In this document: one piece after another, positions 9,194 through 18,233 of the stretch
Numbering within the stretch: the stretch's first letter is position 1
Layout: the number at the start of each line of letters is the position of its first letter
Assembly (NCBI GenBank): GCA_937899245.1
Contig: CALDKB010000042.1
Span: 1-64,000, forward strand
Direction: 5' to 3'
DNA: 64,000 nucleotides
DNA from: an uncultured Bacteroidales bacterium
GTDB taxonomy: Bacteria > Bacteroidota > Bacteroidia > Bacteroidales > ML635J-15
Translations under genes and position numbers: made by a program
Notes under the pieces: generated by a model
Told to the model about the DNA's origin: nothing
Databases searched by the model: none
Seen by the model: the letters and a program-made list of their open reading frames with translations, nothing else

Positions 9194-10156
9194 CTAGAAT
9201 TTTGATCTACCTCTACGTGGAGAACCGATCTTATAAGTTGCCTTTATAGTTAAGAACATATATGCATCGTTCCATGCATTGTCGCCACGTTGCTCGCCAC
9301 AACCAACAGAATACTTGCTTCCTGGATTACTGAAATACCTAGCTATGTCGTCATCGTAGATATCTGGAGAAACATAAGTATTGCTAACATCGTCTATATA
9401 GTCGGTAATAGTATATCTGAAACCGAAATCGAAACCGATACCCCAGCTTCTGTTCAGCGGGTAATTCATTCCGACACCAATTGGGAACGAAACCTGTACT
9501 CTATGATATTTTTCACGTGTAGGAATAATTCCCTGTCCTTCTGTTCCAAGAGTTTGCAAAGAATACCAGTCGCCATAATGTTCATTTTCTGTATTCTGCA
9601 CTGCATTACCTTCTGCATCGAGAACTACATTTCCATATTCATCCTGTACTGTTGGCAGATATTGTGCTCTAGGATTGAAAAAGAATCCTCCGACACCAGC
9701 AAATATATATAAGTTAGGTTGCGTTTTTCTTGCACCTTTTGAGTGCTTGAAATTATATCTCTGAACATAATTTTCACGTACAAGTGAAAATTCTACTACT
9801 TCACTCAACTCAATAATTGGAGAACGGAAAGTAAGGTTACGTCCATTACGAGCATTTTCAGGTGTAAATTTATCACTACCAAACACACGACCATAATACA
9901 CACCAGTACGCAAAGCCCATCTCTCGGCAAATTTATAACCATAGCCCGCCATAAACGCCCAACGACCAGCCTGAATATCAAAATCCCTGACAAAATGTGT
10001 TCCCACACCTTTACCCCCGCCAAGGTCTCCCATAAATTCGGCCGTACCGGCTCCAAAAACTAATTCATGTCTGAATCTACGCCAATCCCTTGACTGCGAA
10101 AAGCCAGAAAATGCCAAAAAAAGCATAAGAATCGACAAGATTGCAAATCTCTTCAT
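9194..10156 (-). CDS. Outer-membrane beta-barrel protein, probable PorG/DUF6089 paralogue
   Basis: 320 residues with a clear signal peptide (1-21, FSGFSQ) and alternating aromatic beta strands. It shares pattern elements with the neighbouring PorG: an early GTAEFMGDLGG like YYMGDINYS, the TITDYIDDVSNTYV block like TISDMIDGISNES, and a final Phe. An Asn-rich insertion (about 165-205) is absent from PorG. It lies between nadK and porG in the same direction. Likely an ancient tandem duplicate; a T9SS role is inference. Confidence 0.7.
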   Translation of the reverse strand: MKRFAILSILMLFLAFSGFSQSRDWRRFRHELVFGAGTAEFMGDLGGGKGVGTHFVRDFDIQAGRWAFMAGYGYKFAERWALRTGVYYGRVFGSDKFTPENARNGRNLTFRSPIIELSEVVEFSLVRENYVQRYNFKHSKGARKTQPNLYIFAGVGGFFFNPRAQYLPTVQDEYGNVVLDAEGNAVQNTENEHYGDWYSLQTLGTEGQGIIPTREKYHRVQVSFPIGVGMNYPLNRSWGIGFDFGFRYTITDYIDDVSNTYVSPDIYDDDIARYFSNPGSKYSVGCGEQRGDNAWNDAYMFLTIKATYKIGSPRRGRSKF

Positions 10157-10204
10157 ATATGATATCTTTTTTTAAGTACAACAATATCAATAACTTATGC
10201 AGAG

Positions 10205-11086
10205 CTAATTTCTTAAATCAACGCCCCACATGAGTTTTTCTCTTAGGGTGCAAAAATATGTATTTTTAAATAAATTCACAAAATTTATGTAAAAATTTGC
10301 TTTCCTAATTGAAATTTGTTTTAGGTTCCTAATACTATATGATTTGTAATCGAGAGAAGCAAGCACGCTTCCCTCTACGGAATCCACAGAAATTTTAATC
10401 TCCGAATCGGCAGAAATCACAAGCGGACGAACAGTAAGGTTATGATTTGCTATTGGTGTTATTAGCATCACGTTCGACTGTGATGTAACTATCGGTCCAC
10501 CACAACTTAGCGAATATGCTGTTGAGCCTGTGGGCGTAGAAATTATTAGGCCGTCGGACCAGTATGTGTTAATGTAGTTGTCGTCTGCAGAAACTTTTAT
10601 TTTTATCATGCTCAACCTTGACTTTTTCAGGATGGAAAAATCATTTAGACAGAAATTAATGTTACCGTAGAACGGCGTTTCGGCCGACACTTCCAACAGC
10701 ATTCTTTTTTCTATTGTATATTCATGATTTACAAGCTGTTTCACTGCCTGTATGATATTCTGTGAATTTACATACGAAAGAAATCCCAAACGACCAGTGT
10801 TGATTCCTAACATTGGAATTCCAGACGACCCCACATATGTTGCCGATTCAAGAAAGGTTCCATCACCTCCGATGCTTAGCATAAAATCAAAAATTATATT
10901 TTCTGGCAATCTGTCGGTATATAAACCTTTAACTTCAGGCTTAAACATCGTCTTTTCAACCATAAAGTTGTAAAAGTTCTCGTTTACATACAAATCAACA
11001 TTATTCTTTTTCAACTGCTCAAAAAGTTGAATCAGCATCCCACTGAAATTACTTCCAAAATTTCGTCCATGAATTGCAATGTTCAT
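10205..11086 (-). CDS. nadK: NAD kinase
   Basis: 293 residues, cytoplasmic, phosphorylating NAD to NADP. The signature GGDGT is at residues 73-77 (SIGGDGTFLES) and the second family block DGLIISTPTGSTAYSLSCGGP is present in the middle. Length is normal. The gene starts 1 bp after the Omp85 gene stop, so it is co-transcribed with the envelope genes. Confidence 0.96.
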   Translation of the reverse strand: MNIAIHGRNFGSNFSGMLIQLFEQLKKNNVDLYVNENFYNFMVEKTMFKPEVKGLYTDRLPENIIFDFMLSIGGDGTFLESATYVGSSGIPMLGINTGRLGFLSYVNSQNIIQAVKQLVNHEYTIEKRMLLEVSAETPFYGNINFCLNDFSILKKSRLSMIKIKVSADDNYINTYWSDGLIISTPTGSTAYSLSCGGPIVTSQSNVMLITPIANHNLTVRPLVISADSEIKISVDSVEGSVLASLDYKSYSIRNLKQISIRKANFYINFVNLFKNTYFCTLREKLMWGVDLRN

Positions 11087-11087
11087 C

Positions 11088-12470
11088 CTAAAATTTCTTA
11101 TAAATCGGTGTTATGTAATTTACAAACACCCCAATATTATTAAAGTTACCATTATAAGCCACGTAAACATTTAGCACACGGTCGTAATAAGTTTCAAAGC
11201 TTAACCCGGCACCGGCCGACCATATAGGTACCTGCGACAATGTATTACCTGTTTCAAAAACATCGGCAAAATTACTACTATATGCGACATCGGCAAAAAT
11301 ATCCATGAAAATCTGGATATACGGCTGCCTGAATTTCTTTGGTATCCATCGTGGCAATGAAAAATCTCGCCTGTTCAACAGCTTGACACTAAACGTATTC
11401 TGCATGCTCGTAAAATTTCTGCCAGTAATATAGTAATAATCAAAACCTCTGACTAGATAATCGCGGCACAACTCGATGCGCTTGTTGTCCGGCACAATAT
11501 CCTCGTCGCCGAAAAAATGACGGCACGCAATTGCTCCGTGATAATACAGGCGGTCCTTGTACACATTGCAATTATATTCGAAGTCGACATTTGTAAAGGC
11601 AAAAACATTTGACTCAAGATCGACAAACACCTTTGCGCCAAAATCGGCATGAAAGCCTTTTTTTGGACAGACCTTGCTGTCGCGGGTATCGTAGTCGAAA
11701 TCGAAAGCCGGTATAAAGAAATTCTGCCGGTATGGCATCTGCTCGAACAACATAGAGTCCTTGCTGACTATATTCTGATACGTGAACGACAACGAAAAAT
11801 CATAGTTTGTTTGCGGACGGAAAACATACCCAACTCCTGCATCAAAAGAATTACGAATATAACCGTCAATATTTTCAACATAAACCGGCTTGTTATCAGA
11901 GATATATGCGATATCCTTTTTCTGTCTGAAATATTCAGCCTTCACCCAAATTCCATGCGACCTGCTACGACCAATATTAGGCTTTTGATACGAAACGGCA
12001 TAATGCTCACGGAATCCAAATCTCACTTTGAAATTTAGCATTTCATTACGACCGCGGAAATTAAGCCAGTCGAAGGCTGCTCCATAATTCAACCTGCGGA
12101 AATCGCGATAATAAAAATATGATGTCAGATTACGGTCGGCGATTTCAAGGATAGGATACACCCAATAATACCAACGCTCCACAAGACTAACTTCCACCAC
12201 AATGTCAGAAGTGCCGGCGAGTGAATACGACACCGTGATATCGTTGAAGAGCATTAGACGCCTGAGGTTATCTACAAAAACCGACAGCTCGGCTTCCACC
12301 TCATCGGCCGGAATAGTATCTCCGACAGAATAACGGAACTCGCGAAGTATAGTCTGCGGTTTTGTCTTCTCATTCCCTTCAATGGCTATATCGGCTATAC
12401 GATAGTAGTGCTGTGCAAACGTGCACAACGAACACAACAGAACCAATGCCGATACAAAAGCCTTCATCAT
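11088..12470 (-). CDS. Short Omp85-superfamily outer-membrane protein
   Basis: 460 residues with a signal peptide (1-19) and a single POTRA-like domain (about 22-92; IADIAIEGNEKTKPQTI). The rest is a 16-strand-type barrel with GFDYYYITGRNFTSMQN and a C-terminal NYITPIYKKF. It is much shorter than BamA and lacks its multiple POTRAs, so it belongs with the compact BamA/TamA-like proteins of Bacteroidota. Its start overlaps the CBS gene stop (ATGA), showing translational coupling. Substrate unknown. Confidence 0.75.
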   Translation of the reverse strand: MMKAFVSALVLLCSLCTFAQHYYRIADIAIEGNEKTKPQTILREFRYSVGDTIPADEVEAELSVFVDNLRRLMLFNDITVSYSLAGTSDIVVEVSLVERWYYWVYPILEIADRNLTSYFYYRDFRRLNYGAAFDWLNFRGRNEMLNFKVRFGFREHYAVSYQKPNIGRSRSHGIWVKAEYFRQKKDIAYISDNKPVYVENIDGYIRNSFDAGVGYVFRPQTNYDFSLSFTYQNIVSKDSMLFEQMPYRQNFFIPAFDFDYDTRDSKVCPKKGFHADFGAKVFVDLESNVFAFTNVDFEYNCNVYKDRLYYHGAIACRHFFGDEDIVPDNKRIELCRDYLVRGFDYYYITGRNFTSMQNTFSVKLLNRRDFSLPRWIPKKFRQPYIQIFMDIFADVAYSSNFADVFETGNTLSQVPIWSAGAGLSFETYYDRVLNVYVAYNGNFNNIGVFVNYITPIYKKF

Positions 12471-13129
12471 ATTTTCATATAATTCATAAGGAATTCGTAT
12501 CGGTTGCGATAGAAATCATCTATCATATTGTTCTCGCAGAAAAAAGTGTCAACTCTATAGCCATAACGTTCGAGCGACCTGACAACAGGCGTCATTTCGA
12601 CCTTGTTTATAACCAATGTAACATTTATCCGCGAAGAATCTTCAATAGCAGCAACATGCAAAGAAAGAATCCTTGCATTTTCCGACTCGACAATCTGCGC
12701 TATCTGCGACATTGAATAGTCGTGAACACCCATTTCAAGCACCAGAATTGCGCCCATGGCTTCAACATTCACTATTTTCGATATTGCATCAAGCAAGTTT
12801 TTCATCGAAACTGCACCTATATATTTTCTTTCGGACGAAACAACGGGAACCACAGGAATTGAAAATTTCGTCATAACTGCAAGCACATCAAAAACATGCT
12901 GGTTTTCGAGCACACATGGACACTTGAGAGTACCGACACTTTCGACAGGTTCGGAAAACATCTCGCGGTCATAAATTTCATCTTCGGAGACAAGCCCCAA
13001 ATACACATCACCGTCGAGTACCGGCAGATGCGAAATCTTAAATGTTTCCATCAGTGAAAGCACGCGATTACACGTGTATGCTTTTGTAACACCGGGAATT
13101 GTAACGTCTATGATACTTTCTGCTTTCAA
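12467..13129 (-). CDS. CBS-domain protein with C-terminal ACT-like region
   Basis: 220 residues. Two CBS motifs occupy about 1-120 (SHLPVLDGDVYLGLVSEDEI and IPVVPVVSSERKYIGAVSM), followed by an ACT-like beta-alpha-beta segment (about 128-205). Such proteins sense adenylates or amino acids; the ligand here is unknown. The apparent start is TTG at 13129, with no nearby ATG. The -7 box TACTTTTG (complement of 13146-13153) would give a very short leader, supporting this start. It is first in the envelope cluster. Confidence 0.75.
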   Translation of the reverse strand: MKAESIIDVTIPGVTKAYTCNRVLSLMETFKISHLPVLDGDVYLGLVSEDEIYDREMFSEPVESVGTLKCPCVLENQHVFDVLAVMTKFSIPVVPVVSSERKYIGAVSMKNLLDAISKIVNVEAMGAILVLEMGVHDYSMSQIAQIVESENARILSLHVAAIEDSSRINVTLVINKVEMTPVVRSLERYGYRVDTFFCENNMIDDFYRNRYEFLMNYMKI

Positions 13130-13145
13130 GTCCTGGATTTTTTTA

Positions 13146-13153
13146 CAAAAGTA
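13146..13153 (-). promoter_or_regulatory. -7 box of the envelope cluster
   Basis: TACTTTTG on the minus strand matches TAnnTTTG and lies 17 bp before the CBS gene. No clear TTTG -33 element is seen at the usual distance. Confidence 0.5.
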
Positions 13154-13372
13154 TGGAAGAATTAGGAAACTAGAAAATTTATTAACTTATAGTGATGCTC
13201 GCTTTCACACAGACAATTCTAAAGAATACAGTTGCACCCGACATTACCTATATTGAAAGCCAGAAGAAGACTGTAAAAAATCCAAACGCCAATGAACTTT
13301 CAAACAATATGCAACAAATCCCAACCAATTCAAACAACTTTCTTATCTTTGCGACAACAAAACATCAAATAA

Positions 13373-15484
13373 ATGAAAAAGCTATCCATCATTGCATTAT
13401 GCATCATTATGACGGTAACCACAGCCCTATCGCAAAACATAAGCCGCAGCGAAGGCATTAAAGTTGCCCGAAACATCATCAGCGAACGTTTCGCATCAAT
13501 GGACAAGAATCCCGACAACTACAAGATTTCAAGCTCATATACCGAAACATTCGAGGGAATAGAAGTGTTTCACGTTTACAACCTTTCGCCCGAAGGGTTT
13601 ATAATCATCTCGGCTAGCAAATCGATAGAACCAATATTGGCATTCTCGTATGAAAGTTCATGTGGCACAACCGACAGGCATCCTGCCGTGGACGCTGTTC
13701 TAAAGTCTTATTCTGCCCAAATTGCATACGCTGTCAAAAATAACATTTCTGCTTCATCGCATACAAGCGCCGAATGGCAACACTACACACAAAACGATTT
13801 TGATGCCAGAGAAGTGCAAACTGTAGCACCATTGCTAATAACCAAATGGAACCAAGGAAAATATTTCAACACTATGTGCCCTGAAGATAGCCACGGACCC
13901 GACGGACATGTTGTTGTCGGCTGTGTAGCCACAGCTTTAGCTCAAATTTTCAATTATTTCCGCTATCCGTCACAAGGAAGCGGAAGCTACGGATACGACC
14001 ATGCAGACTACGGACATCTGGAAGTAAACTTTGCAGAACAGACATACGATTATGACTATATGCCTGTTAAGCCTACAGAATACAACGACAATATGGCGCG
14101 GCTTATATATAACATAGGTGTGTCGGTTGACATGGAGTACAACCCTGGTGGAAGCGGCATGACAAACCACAAAGGCGCCTACACCATGTACACATATTTT
14201 GGCTACAGCGACCAGGCACATTATATTTTCAAGGACTCGCTGCCGACAATTATTCCCGAAAGCGTAGAAAACGACACCGTAATACCCGATTCGATTTGGA
14301 ACGGAATTCTTGTCGACCATCTCAACAGAAATATTCCATTGTACTATGCAGGTTGGGGCGACTATGAATATCAAAGCGGACATGCTTTCGTCTTTGATGG
14401 ATACAACGATTCAACCCACTACCACATAAACTGGGGCTGGGGAGGCAGCTACGACGGATTCTTCACCATCAGCAACCTTTCGCCAGGCGGATCAAACTTC
14501 CGTCTTGCTCACGAAGTGATAATCAACGCAGTACCAGAAAACGAAAATATATCTTGCGACGGACTCAAGACAATAAATTCATTGGAAGGAACTTTGGAAG
14601 ATGGTAGCGGTCCACTGCACGAATATGCTGCTGGCAGCGACTGCTCGTGGCTGATATACGCCCAGGACTCGATAAAGGGATATACTTTGGAATTTAAAAA
14701 GTTTGACATCGACGAAAGCGACTACATAATCATATATGACGGTGACAGCGAAGACGCCCCGATACTGGCCAGCATATATGGCGACGAAGAGCCGGAGGCA
14801 AGCTACACGACGACTGCCTTATCGGTTCTTGTCAAGTTTGTATCCGACGAGAATGTAAGCGGCGACGGCTGGCTTCTGTCGTACAAGGCAAACAAGCCAA
14901 AATACTGCAAAACTTTGGAAACATTAACTGCCACAACCGACACAATTACCGACGGAAGCGACAGATGGGAATATCTTAACGATACCGAATGCCGCTGGAA
15001 AATAAGACCTTCGCAAACATCCGGAATTACCATTGAATTCCTTGAACTTGACACCGAATACGGACAGGATTTTGTCAGCATTCTGCGAAATGGTACTTCA
15101 TACATGGAATTTTCAGGCGATACACTTCCGGGTCCAATACATTTCGACGCCGACAATGCCACAATATTGTTCAAGACCAACAGCTCGGTACGTGGACAGG
15201 GATTCAAGCTTGTTTACAGCATAGGAGAAACTGCAACCGAAATTCATTCAATCGACGATGTCAGCATTTATCCTAATCCTGCAAATTCCATTATTCATAT
15301 AATAGGTAATAATCTGTCGCAAGTTTCAATCTACGACATTACCGGACGCTGCCTCATCGAACAGGAAATCAACGGCGACAATGCAGAAATCAATGCAAGC
15401 ATTCTGCCACAAGGAAACTACGTGGCCCGAATCATTGATTGCAACGGCAACTTGACAAACAAGAAGATTGAGATTGTAAAATAA
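13373..15484 (+). CDS. Secreted C10 (streptopain-like) cysteine protease with two CUB domains and T9SS tail
   Basis: 703 residues: signal peptide (1-21), an inhibitory pro-domain (about 25-145) and a C10 catalytic domain with C184 (VVGCVATALAQ) and H337 (SGHAFVFDGYND), followed by the HINWGWGG block. A CUB domain follows (about 394-510, CDGLKTINS... with IIIYDG), a second CUB-like domain (about 513-622) and a type A T9SS sorting domain (about 630-703, SIYPNPAN ... KKIEIVK). It should be exported by Sec, then across the outer membrane by T9SS. A TATCTTTG -7 box (13344-13351) precedes it and a core-repeat terminator (15522-15607) follows. Confidence 0.9.
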   Translation: MKKLSIIALCIIMTVTTALSQNISRSEGIKVARNIISERFASMDKNPDNYKISSSYTETFEGIEVFHVYNLSPEGFIIISASKSIEPILAFSYESSCGTTDRHPAVDAVLKSYSAQIAYAVKNNISASSHTSAEWQHYTQNDFDAREVQTVAPLLITKWNQGKYFNTMCPEDSHGPDGHVVVGCVATALAQIFNYFRYPSQGSGSYGYDHADYGHLEVNFAEQTYDYDYMPVKPTEYNDNMARLIYNIGVSVDMEYNPGGSGMTNHKGAYTMYTYFGYSDQAHYIFKDSLPTIIPESVENDTVIPDSIWNGILVDHLNRNIPLYYAGWGDYEYQSGHAFVFDGYNDSTHYHINWGWGGSYDGFFTISNLSPGGSNFRLAHEVIINAVPENENISCDGLKTINSLEGTLEDGSGPLHEYAAGSDCSWLIYAQDSIKGYTLEFKKFDIDESDYIIIYDGDSEDAPILASIYGDEEPEASYTTTALSVLVKFVSDENVSGDGWLLSYKANKPKYCKTLETLTATTDTITDGSDRWEYLNDTECRWKIRPSQTSGITIEFLELDTEYGQDFVSILRNGTSYMEFSGDTLPGPIHFDADNATILFKTNSSVRGQGFKLVYSIGETATEIHSIDDVSIYPNPANSIIHIIGNNLSQVSIYDITGRCLIEQEINGDNAEINASILPQGNYVARIIDCNGNLTNKKIEIVK

Positions 15485-15521
15485 ACTTACCCTATCGTGA
15501 AATAACGAAGAGATTTTCAAC

Positions 15522-15607
15522 AAAAATCCCACTTTTCCAGATTACTCGCAAGCTTCGTGAACTGCGTTTCTGAATCAAGTTCAGGATGACAAAAGTGGGA
15601 TTTTTTT
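15522..15607 (+). terminator. Terminator with shared core repeat, copy A
   Basis: Arms AAATCCCACTTTT (15524-15536) and AAAAGTGGGATTT (15591-15603) are fully complementary and run into a T7 tract. Inside, just before the right arm, is the 20-nt core tgaatcaagttcaggatgac (15571-15590), also found in the terminators at 32.1 and 57.5 kb. It ends the C10 protease transcript. Confidence 0.8.
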
Positions 15608-15725
15608 ATTGGTGTCCGCTAAATATTGCATTGTCACGTATTGCTCACTTTCTACTCTTGCAACACAATACGTTCGCCTATTTTCCAGTTAGTTTATAAT
15701 TATTTCAAGTAATATATTTATCACT

Positions 15726-15802
15726 TGGTGGAGAATATCGGACTCGAACCCGACCACCTTCAGATTGCGAACCTGACGCTCTACCAGATGAGCTAATTCC
15801 CC
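15726..15802 (-). tRNA. tRNA-Ala (anticodon CGC), with atypical T-arm
   Basis: 77 nt including an encoded CCA. The acceptor stem is 7 bp with the G3-U70 wobble that identifies alanine tRNA. The D stem is GCTC/GAGC, and the anticodon stem TCAGG/TCTGA holds the loop TTCGCAA, giving anticodon CGC (reads GCG). The T stem GTCGG/CCGAT encloses 8 nt (GTTCGAGT) instead of the normal 7, because of one extra G. It lies in a short gap between the C10 protease terminator and the NYN gene, on the minus strand, and probably follows that gene's transcript. Confidence 0.85.
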
Positions 15803-15851
15803 TTTAGGCAATGCAAATGTATTATATTTTATTGCGATTGCCACTAAAAAT

Positions 15852-16610
15852 TTATTTCCCCCTTTGTACAGGCTTATTCTGACCTTTCGAGACCATCTCA
15901 ACCTCCGAACCAATAACATTAAGCCCGTCGAGCGAATTCAGGAATTTGCCCAACTGCGAGAAACCATAGTTTCGAGAGTCAAAGTCGGGATACATCTTCT
16001 TCAATCGCGAACCTATTTCGCTCAAGTTTGTCTGCTTGTCGCTTGCCATATTGTCGGCTATCATCTTGCGAACGGCATTTGCAATAAATTCTGGCGATAC
16101 CGGTGGCACATCTTCACCCTCGGCCACAACCTTGCGGAACTTGTCGAGAGAATCTTCGGTTGCAAGTCGCTCAAGCTCAATAAATTCGTCGCAGGCCTTA
16201 CGCAATGTAACTATTGTCTTCTTCTCGCCCATTCCTATCAGATACTTGCCAGTCTCGCGAAGTCGCGATGCCAAGGTAGTAAAGTCGCTGTCGCTCGACG
16301 CAAGACAGAAACAATCCACATCATTATTCAAATGAAGAATATCCATAGCATCAATGATAAGCTTAGAGTCGACACAATTCTTTCCAGATGCATTACGTGT
16401 CTGAGTTACCAAGTGCATTCCCTTGTTCTTGCAGGTTTGAATCCATGCATTCGGAGTAACGGCACCCTTGTCGTCAACCGAAACGTACGCATTCTTCACT
16501 ATCACACGACCATATTTTGTCAAGCTGCTCAAAATTCCGTCGGCATATTTGTTAGAAACATTTTCAGCATCAATAAGCAATGCTATCTTAAAATTATTAT
16601 CAGTTTCCAT
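15852..16610 (-). CDS. NYN-domain ribonuclease-like protein with LOTUS/OST-HTH domain
   Basis: 252 residues. The N-terminal NYN (PIN-like) domain covers about 8-145, with the acidic residues of LLIDAENVSNKY and CLASSDSDF expected of the metal-dependent nuclease site. The C-terminal ~70 residues (about 175-245, SEIGSRLKKMYPDFDSRNYGF) match the LOTUS/OST-HTH fold that binds RNA. It is the LabA/DUF88 type. Target RNA unknown. It is last in the lpxK-punA-rbfA-permease cluster, 4 bp after the permease gene. Confidence 0.88.
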   Translation of the reverse strand: METDNNFKIALLIDAENVSNKYADGILSSLTKYGRVIVKNAYVSVDDKGAVTPNAWIQTCKNKGMHLVTQTRNASGKNCVDSKLIIDAMDILHLNNDVDCFCLASSDSDFTTLASRLRETGKYLIGMGEKKTIVTLRKACDEFIELERLATEDSLDKFRKVVAEGEDVPPVSPEFIANAVRKMIADNMASDKQTNLSEIGSRLKKMYPDFDSRNYGFSQLGKFLNSLDGLNVIGSEVEMVSKGQNKPVQRGK

Positions 16611-16614
16611 ATTA

Positions 16615-17853
16615 CTAATTATTATTTCTTGATAATTTTCCTGTTACATATCTCACTGGTATCCATGCGGCAATTATTCCTATAAATAATACAGCTGCTA
16701 ACGAAAGCAAAACATCCAGCCAATTAATCACCACCGGATATGCATCAATGATAAACGATCCGCTTCCGCCGCCTAGCTTTATCAATCCAAACTTCATCTG
16801 CAACCAGCAGACAACACCACCAATTATAAGTCCTATTACAGCACCCATGATGCTTATGCCAATTCCCTCGGCAAAAAATATTTTTCTTACTGTCGAACTG
16901 TCGGCTCCCATGCTACCAAGAATAGAAATATCATTTCGTTTGTCAATAATAAGCATTGTAATGGAAGCAATAATATTGAACGATGCAATTAACAGTATGA
17001 AAATCAAAATCATAAATATAGCCCATTTTTCCGACTGCATAATCTTGTACGAATATTCGTGCTGCATATTATGGTCGAGAACTGAAAATTCATCGCCGAG
17101 TCGTTCGGAAAAATACTTCACAGCCTCATCGCTGCTAGCAGTTGGTGTCAGCCTAATCTCCACAGCCCCCACTCCATCATATAATTCCAGTATTTTACGC
17201 ACCTCCTTAAGTGGTAAAATCACATATTTCATGTCGAAATCCTGCTGTATAGAAAAGATTCCGGAAACAAATGTCGTAGTGGAATTTATAATATCGGAAG
17301 CTGCATCGCTGAAATTACCATGCAGTTCCTTTGTTCTGCTTGGTATGTTGATTACAAGCGGAGTGAGATAGTCGCACTGGACTCCCATAGTATATGAAAT
17401 GCCGGCACCAACAATTGCACACGGAATTCCCTCATTATAGAGCAATGGCGTTCCACGAACTATCATTGTATCAATAGAAGTTGTAGCCAGATAATTGTCG
17501 TCCACACCCTTTACAGTTGCAATAAGCTGCTTGTCGCCATACTGCAACAAAGCGCTTTCTTCCAATGTGTACGAAACCGACGAAATACATTCGGCATCAG
17601 TCAAAATCTTCTCAAATGTTTCATCTGGGACAAACGACTTGCCATATACAGGCGAAATCTTAATGTCAGGATCAAACGAATTGTTCAGTTTTGTAAGCAG
17701 GTCCTCGAAACCATTGAATACAGAAAGGACAATTATTAGTGCAGCGGTTCCAACAGCAACACCGGCAATCGAAATGGCAGAAATAATGTTGATTGCATTA
17801 CGCGACTTTTTCGATACCAGATAACGTGAAGCTATGTAGAGTGGAAATTTCAT
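16615..17853 (-). CDS. FtsX/LolE-type ABC transporter permease
   Basis: 412 residues. The layout is one N-terminal membrane helix (about 20-45), a large periplasmic MacB-type domain (about 46-260), then three helices (about 265-300, 320-350, 370-400). This is the arrangement of LolC/LolE lipoprotein-release permeases and related FtsX proteins. MKFPLYIASRYLVSKKSRNA is a typical LolE-like beginning. No ATPase gene is adjacent, so the partner must be encoded elsewhere. Lipoprotein export is the best guess. Confidence 0.85.
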   Translation of the reverse strand: MKFPLYIASRYLVSKKSRNAINIISAISIAGVAVGTAALIIVLSVFNGFEDLLTKLNNSFDPDIKISPVYGKSFVPDETFEKILTDAECISSVSYTLEESALLQYGDKQLIATVKGVDDNYLATTSIDTMIVRGTPLLYNEGIPCAIVGAGISYTMGVQCDYLTPLVINIPSRTKELHGNFSDAASDIINSTTTFVSGIFSIQQDFDMKYVILPLKEVRKILELYDGVGAVEIRLTPTASSDEAVKYFSERLGDEFSVLDHNMQHEYSYKIMQSEKWAIFMILIFILLIASFNIIASITMLIIDKRNDISILGSMGADSSTVRKIFFAEGIGISIMGAVIGLIIGGVVCWLQMKFGLIKLGGGSGSFIIDAYPVVINWLDVLLSLAAVLFIGIIAAWIPVRYVTGKLSRNNN

Positions 17854-17884
17854 CGCAGCATCCTTTGCTCCAGTTGTGTTTGAG

Positions 17885-18223
17885 CTACGACTTCAAGGCC
17901 TTCTCTATTCTTTCTACCTCATCGAAACTATCGTCGAGATAAAAGATGAGTTCGGGAATACGACGGACATCGTTGCGTATCTTATTTCCTAACTCGTAAC
18001 GAATCTTCGATACATTAGTATTTATTTCCTTTATTATTGCCTGTCCGTCGGTAGATGGGAAAATGCTAAGATATATCTTTGCCAATCCCAAGTCTGGCGA
18101 CATGCGAACGCCAGTAATGGTAAGCAATCTGCCTGGAACAAGTCCGTTGAACTTAAATTGCAATATTCCTGCAAGTTCCTTTTGTACTATACCAGCTACC
18201 TGAGTCTGTCTTTTTGAATCCAT
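17885..18223 (-). CDS. rbfA: Ribosome-binding factor A
   Basis: About 112 residues from the ATG at 18223 (MDSKRQTQVAGIVQKELAGIL); an upstream ATG at 18247 would overlap punA and adds residues unlike the family. The KH-type fold is visible: N-terminal helix, SPDLGLAKIYLSIFP and IRYELGNKIRNDVRRIPELIFYLDDS. It matures the 30S subunit by acting on the 5' end helix of 16S rRNA. Confidence 0.93.
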   Translation of the reverse strand: MDSKRQTQVAGIVQKELAGILQFKFNGLVPGRLLTITGVRMSPDLGLAKIYLSIFPSTDGQAIIKEINTNVSKIRYELGNKIRNDVRRIPELIFYLDDSFDEVERIEKALKS

Positions 18224-18233
18224 GGCAATCAAC

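Noticed and set aside
13566..13575. TGTTTCACGT inside the C10 protease gene
   Set aside because: Only the left part of parS; the right half is absent and it lies in conserved coding sequence.
15689..15919. Minus-strand 76-codon open frame
   Set aside because: It runs across the tRNA-Ala gene; an artefact.
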